35,417 bases of DNA from Rhodocyclaceae bacterium (GCA_028714035.1 JAQTNA010000041.1:1-35417); one strand, 5' to 3'. Positions 1-9,612 are shown, counted from the stretch's first letter. Translations and numbers: made by a program. Notes: generated from the letters alone by a model not told the origin.

Positions 1-17
1 AGGTCCGCCGCGGCCGC

Positions 18-81
18 CCGGGGAGGGGAAACCGGCTCCGGGCTTCGCCCTACACCGCTTTCCCCTCCCCGGAAAAAGCGG
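18..81. repeat. Nested inverted repeats, possible terminator
   Basis: A perfect 14-bp inverted repeat has arms at 18-31 and 59-72 (CCGGGGAGGGGAAA and its complement) around a small GGGC-TTC-GCCC hairpin at 40-50. An alternative 7-bp stem, CCGCTTT with AAAGCGG, pairs 55-61 with 75-81 and cannot form at the same time as the outer arms. The structure lies about 100 bp downstream of the last gene of the minus-strand tyrS cluster, so it could end that transcript. No clean T-run follows, so a terminator role is inferred. It could equally be a dispersed palindromic repeat. Confidence 0.45.
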
Positions 82-175
82 ACAACTCATTTGCTACAGC
101 ACCGGACAGTTTTATTTGTTGCTAACACCCGGCTGCGGAGACGGTTTGACGGAGGAAGAAAGCGCTGCCGATTCA

Positions 176-652
176 CTACCGGCCGGAATCCAGCATCCCT
201 TCCTCCGCCAGGCGGCGGATGGTGGCGATGGTGTCTATGTCCGCCTGTGTGTAGGCCTGCTTCAGGTGATCGGCGTAGAAGGCGTCCATCTCCGGCTCAC
301 CCTCGGACCGGGCACGGGCATAGGTGAAGCGCACGAAGAGGTGGTTCTCCTCCGGCTCTTCGATGGCCATGATCAGGGTGCTGGCCGGCGTGGCTGCCGT
401 GGCTTCCACCTCGTAGATGACGTAGTTCGTGGGCACGAAGCGCACCCGGTCCCGGATGTGAAAATTGCCGAAGCGCAGTTCCCGCCTCATCCCGTCCGGT
501 TCCCGCGCCAGGATCAGGCACTCGTCCAGGCCGATCAGTGACATCTCGGGCTTCTCCGCCCGCAACACCAGCCCTGCCCAAAGTTGTTGCCGGCTTATGA
601 CATGGAGCGGCAGGGAGGCACTGTTGATTTCCACCAGATGTTCGAAGTTCAT
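176..652 (-). CDS. DUF1857 / AtaL-like SRPBCC-fold protein
   Basis: This 158-residue protein resembles the DUF1857 (AtaL-like) family of the START/SRPBCC ligand-binding superfamily. The family signature is an N-terminal segment of the type [10 protein letters not shown] followed by a [14 protein letters not shown]-like stretch, with a C-terminal helix ending near [15 protein letters not shown]. Bacterial members have no established biochemical role, so binding of a small hydrophobic ligand is only inferred from the fold. There is no signal peptide or membrane segment, so it should be cytoplasmic. Its ATG overlaps the stop of rlmD (ATGA), which implies translational coupling at the end of the cluster. 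Confidence 0.8.
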   Translation of the reverse strand: MNFEHLVEINSASLPLHVISRQQLWAGLVLRAEKPEMSLIGLDECLILAREPDGMRRELRFGNFHIRDRVRFVPTNYVIYEVEATAATPASTLIMAIEEPEENHLFVRFTYARARSEGEPEMDAFYADHLKQAYTQADIDTIATIRRLAEEGMLDSGR

Positions 653-1974
653 GGCGCCTCCCCGCCTACCCGCTCGAACCAGGCGATGGACTCCACGTGC
701 GAGGTATGGGGGAACATGTTGGCGATGCCCGCACCCTTGAGGACATAGCCCTTCTCGTGGGTCAGGACCCCCGCGTCCCGCGCCAGGGTAGCCGGATTGC
801 AGGAGACATAGACGATGCGCTTGGGCGCCAATCCGGATTCCGGGTCGGGCAAGGCCTTGACCAGGGCGATGGCGCCCTCCCGCGGCGGGTCAATCAGCAT
901 GCGATCGAAACCGCCCAGGGCCGCCAGTTGTTCCGCATCCATCTCGAACAGGTTGGCCGCGATGAATTCCGTGTTGTCCGCGAGGCCATTGGCCGCCGCG
1001 TTTTCCCGGGCGCGCCGGACCAGGGCCTCGCTGCCTTCCATGCCCAGCACGGAGGCGCCGCTCCGGGCGATGGGCAGGGTGAAATTGCCCAGCCCGCAGA
1101 ACATGTCGGCGATGCGCTCGCCCTTTTGCGGATCGAGCAGCGCCAGCGCCTTCCGCACCAGCACCCGGTTGATGGCATGGTTCACCTGGGTGAAGTCCGT
1201 GGGCCGGAAGGGCATGCGTATGCCGAATTCGGGCAGAGTGTAGGAAAGGGGCGCGCCATCCACGGGGTGGAAGAGATGCACGGTATCCGGCCCCTTGGTC
1301 TGGAGCCAGAACTGGACGCCATGTTCATCGGCGAAGGCCCGCAGCAGGACTTCGTCGGCCGGACTCAAGGGCTCCAGGATGCGCAAGACCAGCGCCGTCA
1401 CGCCATCGCCGATGGCCAGCTCGATCTGGGGCAGGCGATCCACGATGGAAAGCGCCGCGACCAGTTCCCGCAGCGGCAGCAGCAGGTCGGACACGTGGCG
1501 AGGCAGGACTTCGCAACGCTTCATGTCCGCCACGAAGCTGCTCTTCTTCTCATGAAAGCCCACCAGGACGCCGCCCTTCTTGAGGACATTCCGTACCGAG
1601 AGGCGCGCCCGGTAGCGGTAACCCCAGGAGGGTCCGTAGATGGCGGGGAAGACCACGTCGGGACGCACCCGGCCCAGGTGCCAGAGGGTTTCTTCCAGCA
1701 CCCGCTGCTTCACCGCGGCCTGGGCCGAGGCATCCAGGTGCTGCATGGAACAGCCGCCGCAAACGCCAAAATGGGGGCATTTTGGCGTCACCCGGCAACT
1801 GCTGGCCTGGATGATGCGGGTCGTTGTGGCCTGCTCGAAACTGGGCTTCTTGCGGTAGGAGGAAAACTCCACCGTCTCGCCGGTGAGCGCGCCCTCGACG
1901 AAGATGGTCTTGCCCTCGATGTGGGCGATGCCTTTCCCCTCGTAATCCAGGGATTCAATGGTGGCGATGGGCAT
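649..1974 (-). CDS. rlmD: 23S rRNA (uracil(1939)-C(5))-methyltransferase RlmD
   Basis: The enzyme transfers a methyl group from S-adenosylmethionine to C5 of U1939 in 23S rRNA. The 441 residues show the family order: an N-terminal TRAM RNA-binding domain (about 1-55), a cysteine cluster with C60, C66, C72 and C75 plus a later cysteine in KRCEVLP that fits the [4Fe-4S] site of RlmD, the SAM loop [14 protein letters not shown], and the catalytic-cysteine motif [10 protein letters not shown] near the C-terminus. Length is normal for the family. It lies between the FAD enzyme and the DUF1857 gene and overlaps the latter by 4 bp. The region just upstream of its ATG consists of 7-bp repeats, so its ribosome binding site (a GGAAA-like sequence) lies inside a repeat. 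Paralogues such as RlmC or TrmA are less likely, given the TRAM domain and length. Confidence 0.92.
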   Translation of the reverse strand: MPIATIESLDYEGKGIAHIEGKTIFVEGALTGETVEFSSYRKKPSFEQATTTRIIQASSCRVTPKCPHFGVCGGCSMQHLDASAQAAVKQRVLEETLWHLGRVRPDVVFPAIYGPSWGYRYRARLSVRNVLKKGGVLVGFHEKKSSFVADMKRCEVLPRHVSDLLLPLRELVAALSIVDRLPQIELAIGDGVTALVLRILEPLSPADEVLLRAFADEHGVQFWLQTKGPDTVHLFHPVDGAPLSYTLPEFGIRMPFRPTDFTQVNHAINRVLVRKALALLDPQKGERIADMFCGLGNFTLPIARSGASVLGMEGSEALVRRARENAAANGLADNTEFIAANLFEMDAEQLAALGGFDRMLIDPPREGAIALVKALPDPESGLAPKRIVYVSCNPATLARDAGVLTHEKGYVLKGAGIANMFPHTSHVESIAWFERVGGEAP

Positions 1975-2008
1975 GTCAGTTTCCAGTTGCCAGTGGTCAG
2001 TTGTCAGT
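1974..2008. repeat. Five degenerate 7-bp repeats, TGTCAGT type
   Basis: Five consecutive heptamers on the plus strand read TGTCAGT, TTCCAGT, TGCCAGT, GGTCAGT and TGTCAGT. They fill the whole gap between the FAD enzyme gene and rlmD. The array starts on the first base of the rlmD initiation codon and contains the stop codon of the upstream gene (2004-2006). Similar heptamer phasing occurs near 8.1 kb and 14.3 kb. Confidence 0.75.
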
Positions 2009-3665
2009 AGTCGGAGGATTCGCCGCGGGCGCCGCCGGTGGCGGGGGAGGCGCCAACGAGATCGAGGGCCACGGCTTCGGCTGCCTTGATACCGTCCACC
2101 GCCGCCGACAGGATGCCGCCGGCGTAACCTGCGCCTTCTCCGGCCGGGTAGAGGCCCAGGGTGTTTACGCTCTGGAAGTCGTCACGGCGGCGGATGCGCA
2201 CGGGCGAGGAGGTGCGGGTCTCGACCCCGGTCAGCACCGCGTCCGCCATGGCGAAGCCCTTGATTTTCCGCTCGAAGGCAGGCAGCGCCTCCCGGATGGC
2301 GGCAATGGCGTAGTCGGGCAGGCAGGTGGACAGGTCGGTCCAATGCACGCCGGGCGTATAGGACGGCTCAACGCCCCCCGCCGACGTGGAAGACCTACCG
2401 GCGAGAAAGTCGCCCACCCGCTGGGCGGGCGCGGCGTAACTGGCGCCGCCGGCCTGGAAGGCCCGTCCTTCCCAATGCCGCTGGAATTCGATACCGGCCA
2501 AGGGACTCCCGGGGTAGTCCGCTTCCGGCGTGATGCCGACGACGATGCCGGAATTGGCGTTTCGTTCGGCCCGGGAGTACTGGCTCATGCCATTGGTGAC
2601 CACCCGGCCCGGCTCGGAGGTGGCCGCCACCACCTGGCCGCCGGGGCACATGCAGAAGCTATAGACGGAGCGACCGTTCGATGAGTGGTGCACCAGCTTG
2701 TAGTCGGCGGCGCCCAGTTCGGCATGTCCGGCGTGCTTGCCGAAACGCGCCTTGTCTATCAGGGACTGGGGGTGTTCGATGCGGAATCCGATGGAGAAGG
2801 GCTTGGCCTCCATGAACACGCCCTTCTCATACAGCATCTGGAAGGTGTCGCGGGCGCTGTGGCCCACCGCGAGTACCACATGATCCGTGGCCAGGGTCTC
2901 GCCGCCCACCAGCACCACGCCCTCGACCCGCCGGATACCCTCGGCATCGGTGCCCACCCGGATATTCTCGACCCGGCTCTGGAAGCGGACCTCGCCGCCC
3001 AGTTCAATGATGTTGGCGCGCATGGTTTCCACCATGCCCACCAGGCGGAAGGTGCCGATGTGCGGCTTGCTGACGTAGAGGATTTCCTCCGGCGCGCCGG
3101 CCTTCACGAACTCCGTCAGCACCTTACGGCCGTGGAACTTGGGATCCTTGATCTGGCTGTGCAGTTTGCCGTCGGAAAAGGTGCCGGCCCCCCCCTCGCC
3201 GAACTGGACGTTGGATTCCGGGTCCAGCACGCCCTTGCGCCACAGGCCCCAGGTGTCCTTGGTGCGCTCGCGCACCGCCTTGCCCCGTTCCAGGATGATG
3301 GGCTTGAATCCCATCTGGGCCAGGATCAATCCGGCAAACAGGCCACAAGGCCCGGTGCCGATCACCACCGGCCGGCGACTGAAGCCTTCGGGGGCATGGG
3401 TGACGAAATGATAGGACGTATCCGGCGCCAGGCGCACATGGGGATCACCCTTGAACTTCGCCAGGAGCGCGGACTCGTTGTCCACCTCCACGTCCAGGGT
3501 ATAGACGAACAGGATGCGCGCGGGTTTTCTGGCATCGAAGCCGCGGCGGAAGATGGAGAATCCCAGCAAAGCTTCCGCCCCCAGCCCCAACCGGCGCAGG
3601 ATGGCCGCCTTCAACTCGGCGCTAGCATGGTCCAGGGGAAGTTTAACTTCGGTGAGTCGCAACAT
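2004..3665 (-). CDS. FAD-dependent oxidoreductase, COG2509 type
   Basis: This 553-residue flavoprotein belongs to the uncharacterised FAD-dependent dehydrogenase group I know as COG2509. An N-terminal domain of about 95 residues precedes the dinucleotide-binding motif [12 protein letters not shown] at about 101-112. A conserved [13 protein letters not shown] segment follows, then a C-terminal FAD-contact region [20 protein letters not shown]. These features are typical of the family, but the substrate is unknown. No membrane segment or signal peptide is visible. It sits between the ParB-like gene and rlmD in a minus-strand run. Its last codons (SSDY and stop) run into a heptamer repeat, so the extreme C-terminus may have been altered by the repeat. 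Confidence 0.85.
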   Translation of the reverse strand: MLRLTEVKLPLDHASAELKAAILRRLGLGAEALLGFSIFRRGFDARKPARILFVYTLDVEVDNESALLAKFKGDPHVRLAPDTSYHFVTHAPEGFSRRPVVIGTGPCGLFAGLILAQMGFKPIILERGKAVRERTKDTWGLWRKGVLDPESNVQFGEGGAGTFSDGKLHSQIKDPKFHGRKVLTEFVKAGAPEEILYVSKPHIGTFRLVGMVETMRANIIELGGEVRFQSRVENIRVGTDAEGIRRVEGVVLVGGETLATDHVVLAVGHSARDTFQMLYEKGVFMEAKPFSIGFRIEHPQSLIDKARFGKHAGHAELGAADYKLVHHSSNGRSVYSFCMCPGGQVVAATSEPGRVVTNGMSQYSRAERNANSGIVVGITPEADYPGSPLAGIEFQRHWEGRAFQAGGASYAAPAQRVGDFLAGRSSTSAGGVEPSYTPGVHWTDLSTCLPDYAIAAIREALPAFERKIKGFAMADAVLTGVETRTSSPVRIRRRDDFQSVNTLGLYPAGEGAGYAGGILSAAVDGIKAAEAVALDLVGASPATGGARGESSDY

Positions 3666-3692
3666 GGGGTGAATCCGGGAGCGGTCGCCTGC

Positions 3693-4076
3693 TCAGGCGA
3701 TCTTGCAGTGGATCAGGGCGTCTTCGTTGAACCCATAGATCGCGCACAGGCGATGGTAGCCGTCCGCGATGACCACCTTGCCGTTTTGCGGGTCCCGCAC
3801 CAGGAGAAGGGGAGACAGGCTCTTGCCGGCCAGTATCTTGTCCCGGTCCTTCTGCACGTGGGAGTTGCTCACGCCCAACAACGACAGTTGCGACGCCCGG
3901 AAGATGTCCTTGGCCTTGAACTGCGCGATGGGCGCGGCCCTCAGCGTCGCCACCATTTGCGCAACCCTGTCCTCGCCGTAAATTATCAGGAGATAGGACT
4001 CAGCGGCGGGATAGTCATGCGCCTCCACGTCGGGAAGCCAATGAATCTCGGTCTGGTCAGTTTCTGGTTTCTTCAT
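3693..4076 (-). CDS. Small ParB-like (ParB/sulfiredoxin motif) protein
   Basis: This 127-residue protein of unknown function carries IADGYHRLCA near residues 105-114. That matches the DGxHR-type motif of the ParB/sulfiredoxin nucleotide-binding fold, and it follows a strand with SPLLLVRDPQNGKVV as in small ParB-like proteins. There is no helix-turn-helix or partition partner, so a role in chromosome segregation is unlikely. It begins 19 bp downstream of the tyrS stop and precedes the FAD enzyme, suggesting cotranscription. The fold assignment is moderately secure; the function is not known. Confidence 0.7.
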   Translation of the reverse strand: MKKPETDQTEIHWLPDVEAHDYPAAESYLLIIYGEDRVAQMVATLRAAPIAQFKAKDIFRASQLSLLGVSNSHVQKDRDKILAGKSLSPLLLVRDPQNGKVVIADGYHRLCAIYGFNEDALIHCKIA

Positions 4077-4094
4077 GGTTTTACCAAAAGGCCT

Positions 4095-5345
4095 TCAGTT
4101 CAGCGTGACGCGGGCGAACTTCCTCTTGCCCACCTGAAGCACCACGGTGGCGCCGGCCGCGATCACCAGGGACTTGTCGGCGACTTTTTCCCCATCCGCC
4201 TTGACACCGCCCTGGGTGATCATGCGCATCGCCTCGGAGGTGGAATCGCACAGGCCCGCCGCCTTCAGCACCTGGGCGATGGGCAGGCCCACCCCATCCG
4301 AGGCCAGCTTGACTTCAGGCATGTCGTCCGGCAACGCGCCACCACGGAATCTGGCATTGAACTCCTCCAGGGCCTCCACCGCCGCCTGCTCGCCGTGAAA
4401 GCGGGCAACGATTTCCTGGGCGAGCAGCACCTTCACGTCCCGTGGGTTCCGGCCCTGCGCCACATCCTGCTTCAGACGGGCGATCTCCTCATTGCCCCGA
4501 AACGAAAGCAACTCGTAATAGCGCCACATCAGCACGTCGGAGATGGACATGAGCTTGCCGAATATTTCCCGGGGCGGCTCCGAGATGCCCACGTAGTTGC
4601 CCAGGGACTTGGACATCTTGTTTACGCCGTCCAGGCCTTCCAGGAGCGGCATCATGAGCACCACCTGGGGCGGCTGGCCATAGTGTTTCTGGAGTTCCCG
4701 GCCCATGAGCAGGTTGAACTTCTGATCCGTGCCGCCCAGTTCCACGTCGGCGCGCATGGCCACGGAGTCGTAGCCCTGGCACAGGGGATAGAGGAATTCG
4801 TGGATGGCGATGGGCTGGTTGTTGCCGTAGCGTTTCCCGAAGTCATCCCGCTCCAGCATACGTGCCACGGTGGACAGGGCAGCAAGCTTGATCATACCCG
4901 CGGCGCCCATGGTTTCGAACCACTTGGAATTGAAGCAGATTTCCGTCTTGGCGGGGTCCAGAATCTTGAACACCTGTTCCTGATAGGTTCTGGCGTTCTG
5001 CTCGATCTGCTCCCGGGTGAGGGGCGGGCGAGTCGCATTCTTGCCCGTGGGGTCGCCGATCATGCCGGTGAAGTCGCCGATCAGGAACAGGATGTGGTGC
5101 CCCAGGTCCTGGAAGTGGCGGAGCTTGTTGATGAGCACCGTGTGGCCGAGGTGCAGGTCCGGCGCGGTGGGGTCGAAGCCCGCCTTGACCCGTAGCGGGC
5201 GGCCGCTCTTCAGCCTCTCCACCAATTCGGCTTCGAGCAGCAACTCATCGCTGCCACGCTTGATCATGGCCAGCGCAGAGGCGAGTTCAGGCGAGAGTGC
5301 CGGAGCATCGGAAACGGGGCCAAGCTTGGCGGTGGGTTCGGTCAT
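4095..5345 (-). CDS. tyrS: Tyrosyl-tRNA synthetase
   Basis: This class I aminoacyl-tRNA synthetase charges tRNA-Tyr with tyrosine. The 416-residue protein has the HIGH-equivalent HLGH at 65-68 and KMSKS at 243-247, which form the ATP site. A C-terminal S4-like RNA-binding segment (about 350-416) includes [17 protein letters not shown]. Spacing and motif form fit the TyrRS subfamily common in proteobacteria. It is the first gene of the minus-strand cluster and diverges from the M23 peptidase, an arrangement I know from other betaproteobacteria. The ATG at 5345 gives a normal-length N-terminus. Confidence 0.95.
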   Translation of the reverse strand: MTEPTAKLGPVSDAPALSPELASALAMIKRGSDELLLEAELVERLKSGRPLRVKAGFDPTAPDLHLGHTVLINKLRHFQDLGHHILFLIGDFTGMIGDPTGKNATRPPLTREQIEQNARTYQEQVFKILDPAKTEICFNSKWFETMGAAGMIKLAALSTVARMLERDDFGKRYGNNQPIAIHEFLYPLCQGYDSVAMRADVELGGTDQKFNLLMGRELQKHYGQPPQVVLMMPLLEGLDGVNKMSKSLGNYVGISEPPREIFGKLMSISDVLMWRYYELLSFRGNEEIARLKQDVAQGRNPRDVKVLLAQEIVARFHGEQAAVEALEEFNARFRGGALPDDMPEVKLASDGVGLPIAQVLKAAGLCDSTSEAMRMITQGGVKADGEKVADKSLVIAAGATVVLQVGKRKFARVTLN

Positions 5346-5547
5346 CGTATTGCCTCGTAGAGCCTGGTCCGGACAAACCGGAGTGCGAAATATTGGGCAT
5401 CATGCCCGGAATCTTTGTTAAACTTGCGCGCTGCCCCTGCACCGTACGGGGGCTTTTCGGCCATGACCGGGGCTAACCCGGCGCTCCCAGGCCATCCCCG
5501 ATACCGCCCTCCCCCCGGGGAGCCTATTCAAGCGGAGCATGCGGATA
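5346..5547. promoter_or_regulatory. Divergent tyrS / M23 peptidase intergenic region
   Basis: About 200 bp separate two divergent start codons, so promoters for both should lie here. I could not assign a convincing -35/-10 pair on either strand. The clearest element is the palindrome GGGCAT-C-ATGCCC at 5395-5407, about 50 bp upstream of tyrS, which could be an operator. A CCGGG-GCTAA-CCCGG hairpin lies around 5466-5480. Confidence 0.4.
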
Positions 5548-6882
5548 ATGAAATTCAGGAAGCCGGCGATTTTAACCCAGCTTGCCACCTATCGCGAACG
5601 TAACCCGGAACAGTTCTGGGTTGGCGCGGGTATCGGCGCAGTTTCCCTGTTCGGCATGGTGGCGGCTTTCGCCGTAGCCCCGGACAGTTCCCAGCTTTCC
5701 GTGACCCAGCGCACGGTGGTGGAGCAACTGGATCTGCCCAAAAGCACGCCTGCCGTCGCTTCCCAGCCCGAGGCCTTCGTGCACCAGGAACGCGTTCAGC
5801 GGGGCGATACCATCGCGACGCTGGTGGCGCGTCTGGGCGTCCAAGACACTGACGCCGTCAATTTCCTGCGCACCAGCCGCGAGGCCGCGCCGATCAATCG
5901 CCAGATGCGACCAGGCAAGACCGTCACGGCGCGCACCGGCGCCGGCGGCGAGCTGGTTTCCCTTTCCTTCCCTCTCAACGGCGCGGAAAGGGAATTGCTG
6001 GTGGAAAAGAACGCCGGAAAATATTCCGTCAAGGAGCAGACGCAGCCGACCGAGACGCGCATCCTGATGAAGTCCGGCGAAATCCGCTCGTCTCTTTTTG
6101 CCGCCACGGACAGCATAGGTCTGCCGGACGCCGCCGCCATCCAGATGGCCGACGTCTTCGGTGGCGACATTGATTTCCACACCGATCTCCGGAAGGGTGA
6201 CCGTTTCTCGGTGGTCTATGAGATGGTGTATTCCCGGGGCGAACCGGTACGCGCCGGCCGCATCCTGGCCGCCGAATTCACCAATCAGGGCCACACCTAC
6301 AAGGCACTTTTCTATCAGGAGAAGGATGACGGCAAGGGCGGCTATTACGGCTCCGATGGCAAGCCTCTCAGGAAGGCCTTCCTGCGTTCCCCGCTGGAAT
6401 TTTCCCGAGTGACCTCCGGCTTCACCTCGTCCCGCCTCCACCCCATCCTGCATACCATGCGGGCGCACAAGGGCGTGGATTATGGCGCGCCTATCGGCAC
6501 AGGGGTCCGGGCCACCGCAGACGGCACCGTTCAGTTCCAGGGCCGTCAGGGTGGCTACGGTAATTTCGTGGTCCTGAAACATCAAGGCAGCTTCTCCACC
6601 GCCTACGGCCACCTGAAGGGCTTCGCGAGCGGCGTCCGGCCTGGCAGCCGGGTGCACCAGGGCGACGTCATCGGCTACGTGGGCATGACCGGCATGACCA
6701 GCGGCCCCCACCTGCATTACGAGTTCCGTATCGCGGACAAGCAGGTCAACCCTCTGACCGTGGCGCTGCCCAGCGCGGTGCCGCTGGCCAAGGAGCAGAT
6801 GGCCGCCTTCCGCACCCGCACTACCACCCTCACGGCGCAACTGGATCAGATCCGCGGCCTGAATCTGGCGCAATCCAACTAA
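5548..6882 (+). CDS. M23 family metallopeptidase, membrane-anchored (MepM-like)
   Basis: This is a predicted zinc peptidase or peptidoglycan DD-endopeptidase facing the periplasm. From the second ATG it is 444 residues. A membrane segment lies at about 23-45 (FWVGAGIGAVSLFGMVAAFA), then a LysM/OapA-like region beginning VQRGDTIATLVARLG, and a C-terminal M23 domain with the zinc ligands H307 and D311 in HKGVD and HLH at 388-390. The set of ligands appears complete, so it is probably active rather than an EnvC-like activator. I chose 5548 over the ATG at 5539 because the GGAG at 5534-5537 lies 10 nt before 5548 but only 1 nt before 5539. It is divergent from tyrS. The precise orthology (MepM versus other LysM-M23 proteins) is inferred. 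Confidence 0.88.
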   Translation: MKFRKPAILTQLATYRERNPEQFWVGAGIGAVSLFGMVAAFAVAPDSSQLSVTQRTVVEQLDLPKSTPAVASQPEAFVHQERVQRGDTIATLVARLGVQDTDAVNFLRTSREAAPINRQMRPGKTVTARTGAGGELVSLSFPLNGAERELLVEKNAGKYSVKEQTQPTETRILMKSGEIRSSLFAATDSIGLPDAAAIQMADVFGGDIDFHTDLRKGDRFSVVYEMVYSRGEPVRAGRILAAEFTNQGHTYKALFYQEKDDGKGGYYGSDGKPLRKAFLRSPLEFSRVTSGFTSSRLHPILHTMRAHKGVDYGAPIGTGVRATADGTVQFQGRQGGYGNFVVLKHQGSFSTAYGHLKGFASGVRPGSRVHQGDVIGYVGMTGMTSGPHLHYEFRIADKQVNPLTVALPSAVPLAKEQMAAFRTRTTTLTAQLDQIRGLNLAQSN

Positions 6883-7012
6883 AGGCCAGTTTCAACCGCG
6901 GAGGCGCGGAGCAAATCAGGAGCGTCGTGATCAGGTTTCCGCCCGCGACTTCGGTTCCGGACGCCATACTCGTCGGCTACAATTAGCCGGTGGCGAGAAA
7001 AGGAGAACGGCC

Positions 7013-7450
7013 GTGCAAACCTACGACAAAGACGTCGTTGCCTGGGCAAACGAGCAGGCAAAGCTGTTGCGTTCCGGCCGATTTGAGCTATTGGACATTG
7101 CGCATATCGCCGAGGAGATCGAGGACGTGGGCAAGAGCGAACAACGCGAACTGGCCAACCGCATGTCCCTGCTGCTGGCGCACCTTCTCAAGTGGGAATT
7201 CCAGCCGGAACGCCGGAGCAACAGTTGGCAGCGCACCATCAAGGCCCAACGGGACGGCATCCACAAGCGCCTCAAAAAAACGCCCAGCCTTCAACCCATG
7301 CTGTCCGATGAAGACTGGAAATCCGAAATCTGGTCCGATGCCGTCGCCCAAGCCGCCAACGAAACCGGCCTGGCCGATTTCCCCGATCTGTGCCCCTGGT
7401 CTCTCCCGGAACAGGTTCTGAATTACGACTGGGTGCCGGGCGAGAAATAA
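7013..7450 (+). CDS. DUF29 domain-containing protein
   Basis: This 145-residue protein matches the DUF29 family in its overall pattern: YDKDVVAWANEQAKLLRSG at the N-terminus, then IAEEIEDVGKSEQREL and LLAHLLKWEFQPERRS. DUF29 proteins are small, mainly helical and functionally uncharacterised. They are common in cyanobacteria and proteobacteria. Translation starts at GTG 7013, preceded by AGGAGA about 7 nt upstream. The gene lies between the M23 peptidase and a convergent NUDIX gene, with only 18 bp to the latter. Nothing in the context points to a function. Confidence 0.85.
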   Translation: MQTYDKDVVAWANEQAKLLRSGRFELLDIAHIAEEIEDVGKSEQRELANRMSLLLAHLLKWEFQPERRSNSWQRTIKAQRDGIHKRLKKTPSLQPMLSDEDWKSEIWSDAVAQAANETGLADFPDLCPWSLPEQVLNYDWVPGEK

Positions 7451-7468
7451 CGGAATGACGGCTTGAGG

Positions 7469-8020
7469 TTACGGACTCCCTAGCAGGCTGTTGCGTGCCA
7501 GGAATAGACCGGCAATGGTCTTGCCGTCGGTGATGCGGCCATCCAGGACCGCCGCATAGGCATCCTCCACGGACATCTCCAGCACCTCCAGGAACTCCTC
7601 GTCGTCCAGGTCATGGCCCACATGAGTCAGACCGCGGGCGAGGAAATACTCCAGGCGTTCGTCCGAGTAGCCGATGCAGGGATGGGTCAGGCCCAGGTAG
7701 GACCATTCCGAGGCCTCGTAGCCCGTTTCCTCCCGCAACTCCCGGACCGCGCACTCCAGGATTTCCTCGCCCGGATCAATCTTTCCGGCGGGCAACTCCA
7801 GAAACACACGCCCCAAGGGATAGCGGAACTGCCGTTCGAACAGCAGCTTGCCGTTGTCGAGTACGGCGATGACGACCACCGCACCGGGGTGGAGGATGTA
7901 TTCCCGCGTGACCTCGGCGCCGTCGGGGAGGCGCACCCTATCCACCTGCACCTTGAGCAACCGCCCGGAAAACACCTCCCGGTTTTCGATCTTCTCTTCG
8001 ATCAGGTGGTGGTCGCGCAT
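7469..8020 (-). CDS. NUDIX hydrolase, ADP-ribose pyrophosphatase type
   Basis: This 183-residue enzyme is predicted to hydrolyse ADP-ribose or a related nucleoside diphosphate derivative to AMP and a sugar phosphate. The complete NUDIX box runs from GKIDPGEE to RELREETGYE at about residues 97-119, with the catalytic glutamates in REETGYE. The preceding FRYPLGRVFLELPAG and following THPCIGYSDERLEYFLA are typical of the ADP-ribose pyrophosphatase (NudF-like) group. It is the last gene in the nuo direction, separated from nuoN by about 100 bp of heptamer repeats. Substrate assignment rests on family resemblance only. Confidence 0.88.
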   Translation of the reverse strand: MRDHHLIEEKIENREVFSGRLLKVQVDRVRLPDGAEVTREYILHPGAVVVIAVLDNGKLLFERQFRYPLGRVFLELPAGKIDPGEEILECAVRELREETGYEASEWSYLGLTHPCIGYSDERLEYFLARGLTHVGHDLDDEEFLEVLEMSVEDAYAAVLDGRITDGKTIAGLFLARNSLLGSP

Positions 8021-8028
8021 AGTGCTCC

Positions 8029-8115
8029 AGTCGAGAGTGAAGAGTGGAGAGCAAAATCAGCACGCCGAAGGCGCGGATACTATTACTCTCGACCCTCGAC
8101 TCTCCACTCTCGACT
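8029..8115. repeat. Inverted clusters of degenerate 7-bp repeats
   Basis: On the left, heptamers TCGAGAG, TGAAGAG and TGGAGAG occupy 8031-8051. On the right, ACTCTCG, ACCCTCG, ACTCTCC and ACTCTCG occupy 8085-8112. The two clusters are complementary: 8029-8044 matches the inverse of 8100-8115 at 15 of 16 positions, so the transcript could form a long hairpin. It fills the nuoN to NUDIX gap, where it might end or attenuate nuo transcription. That role is an inference. Confidence 0.7.
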
Positions 8116-8122
8116 GCCTTTC

Positions 8123-9589
8123 CTACAATGACCGCAGTAGCGTGAAGGCGCACAGCGACATGAGCGCCTGGGGTGCGAGACCCAGGGCCGCCACGGCCAG
8201 GCCATTGGCGGACAGCAGGACGCGCATGTCGAGGCTCGCCGTGATCGGCGCATGGTCCGTCGGCTTGTCAAAATACATGAGCTTCACGACGCGCAGGTAG
8301 TAGAACGCCCCGATCAGGGAGAAGAACACCGCCAGCACGGCCAGCCAGACGTAACCCGCCGCCACGACCGCCTGGAGCACCGAGAACTTGGCGAAGAAGC
8401 CGACGAAGAAGGGCACACCCGCCATGGACAGCATGACCATCATCATCAGGGCGGCGAACCAGGGGCTGCGCTGGTTCAGGCCCTTGAAGTCTTCAAGCTT
8501 CTCCGCTTCGAAGCCGGCGCGGGACAGCAGGAGCACCATGCCGAAGGAAGCCAGACTCATGACCACGTAGGAAACCGCATAGAACATGGCCGAACTGTAG
8601 GCATTCAGGGCGAACTGCCGGTCGCCCGCCACCACCCCGGTGGTCAGGCCCAGGAGCATGAAGCCCATGTGCGAGATGCCGGAGTAGGCAAGCATGCGCT
8701 TGATGTTGGTCTGCGCGATCGCGGCCAGATTACCCAGGGCGATGGAGAGCACGGCCATGATCATGAGCATCTGCTGCCAGTCCCCCGCCAGTTCGAACAG
8801 GCCGTTCACCAGCAGGCGAATCGCCATGGCGAAAGCCGCGAGCTTGGGCGCGGAGGCCACGAACAGGGTCATGGCGGTGGGCGCGCCGTGATAGACGTCG
8901 GGCACCCACATGTGGAACGGCACCACGCCCAGCTTGAAGGCCAGACCGGAAACCAGGAACACCAGGCCGAACACCAGCACGGTCTTGTTCACCACGCCGT
9001 GAGCCAGGGCCTGGGCGACGGCGGAAATCTCCAACGATCCGGTGGCGCCATAGACCATGGACATGCCGTAGAGCAGCAGGCCGGAAGCCAGGGCGCCGAG
9101 CACGAAATACTTCATCGCCGCCTCGGTGGCGCGGGAGGAATCCCGATCCAGTGCCACCAGGGTGTACAGGGACAGGGACAACAACTCCAGGCCCAGGTAG
9201 ATGGTCAGGAAATGATTGGCCGAGATCATGACCATCATGCCCAGGGTGGCATAGATCACCAGGAGGTAATACTCCGTCTTGTCGAGCCCGCGAACACGCA
9301 GATAATCCCGGGAATAGACCAGCATCACGGCGACCGCGACATAGACCAGCAGCTTCAGGAAGCTGCCGAAGAGGTCGGAGATGTAGAGATTGCTGAAGGT
9401 CACCGACACCTGGCCGTCGGCCGTCGTGTAGGTGATGACCGCCGCCCCCGCCAGGGCGATCAGGGTCACGACGAAACCGAATCCCTTCTTCTTGCCGGCG
9501 AACAACTCGATCACCAGGAGCAGCAGGGACATGCCCGCAACGAAAATTTCCGCTGCTGCGGGGTAGAAATCAGGCATCACGAAGTTCAT
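8123..9589 (-). CDS. nuoN: NADH-quinone oxidoreductase subunit N
   Basis: NuoN is one of the three antiporter-like proton-pumping subunits in the membrane arm of complex I. The 488-residue protein is strongly hydrophobic, with about fourteen predicted helices. Family stretches include [19 protein letters not shown] and the [16 protein letters not shown] segment that follows the broken helix. Length agrees with bacterial NuoN. It is the last nuo gene, 127 bp after nuoM, a gap that holds a dispersed repeat, and is followed by heptamer repeats and the NUDIX gene. Nothing is truncated. Confidence 0.96.
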   Translation of the reverse strand: MNFVMPDFYPAAAEIFVAGMSLLLLVIELFAGKKKGFGFVVTLIALAGAAVITYTTADGQVSVTFSNLYISDLFGSFLKLLVYVAVAVMLVYSRDYLRVRGLDKTEYYLLVIYATLGMMVMISANHFLTIYLGLELLSLSLYTLVALDRDSSRATEAAMKYFVLGALASGLLLYGMSMVYGATGSLEISAVAQALAHGVVNKTVLVFGLVFLVSGLAFKLGVVPFHMWVPDVYHGAPTAMTLFVASAPKLAAFAMAIRLLVNGLFELAGDWQQMLMIMAVLSIALGNLAAIAQTNIKRMLAYSGISHMGFMLLGLTTGVVAGDRQFALNAYSSAMFYAVSYVVMSLASFGMVLLLSRAGFEAEKLEDFKGLNQRSPWFAALMMMVMLSMAGVPFFVGFFAKFSVLQAVVAAGYVWLAVLAVFFSLIGAFYYLRVVKLMYFDKPTDHAPITASLDMRVLLSANGLAVAALGLAPQALMSLCAFTLLRSL

Positions 9590-9612
9590 ATCAGGGCCAA
9601 TCCAGTACGATT

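Noticed and set aside
1974-2008. Heptamer arrays as a possible CRISPR
   Set aside because: Units are 7 bp, degenerate and contiguous with no spacers. The other two arrays at 8.1 and 14.3 kb are alike, and no cas gene is present.
2685-5195. An 836-codon open frame on the plus strand
   Set aside because: It lies antisense to tyrS, the ParB-like gene and the FAD enzyme, all recognised. High GC leaves few stops in the opposite frame.
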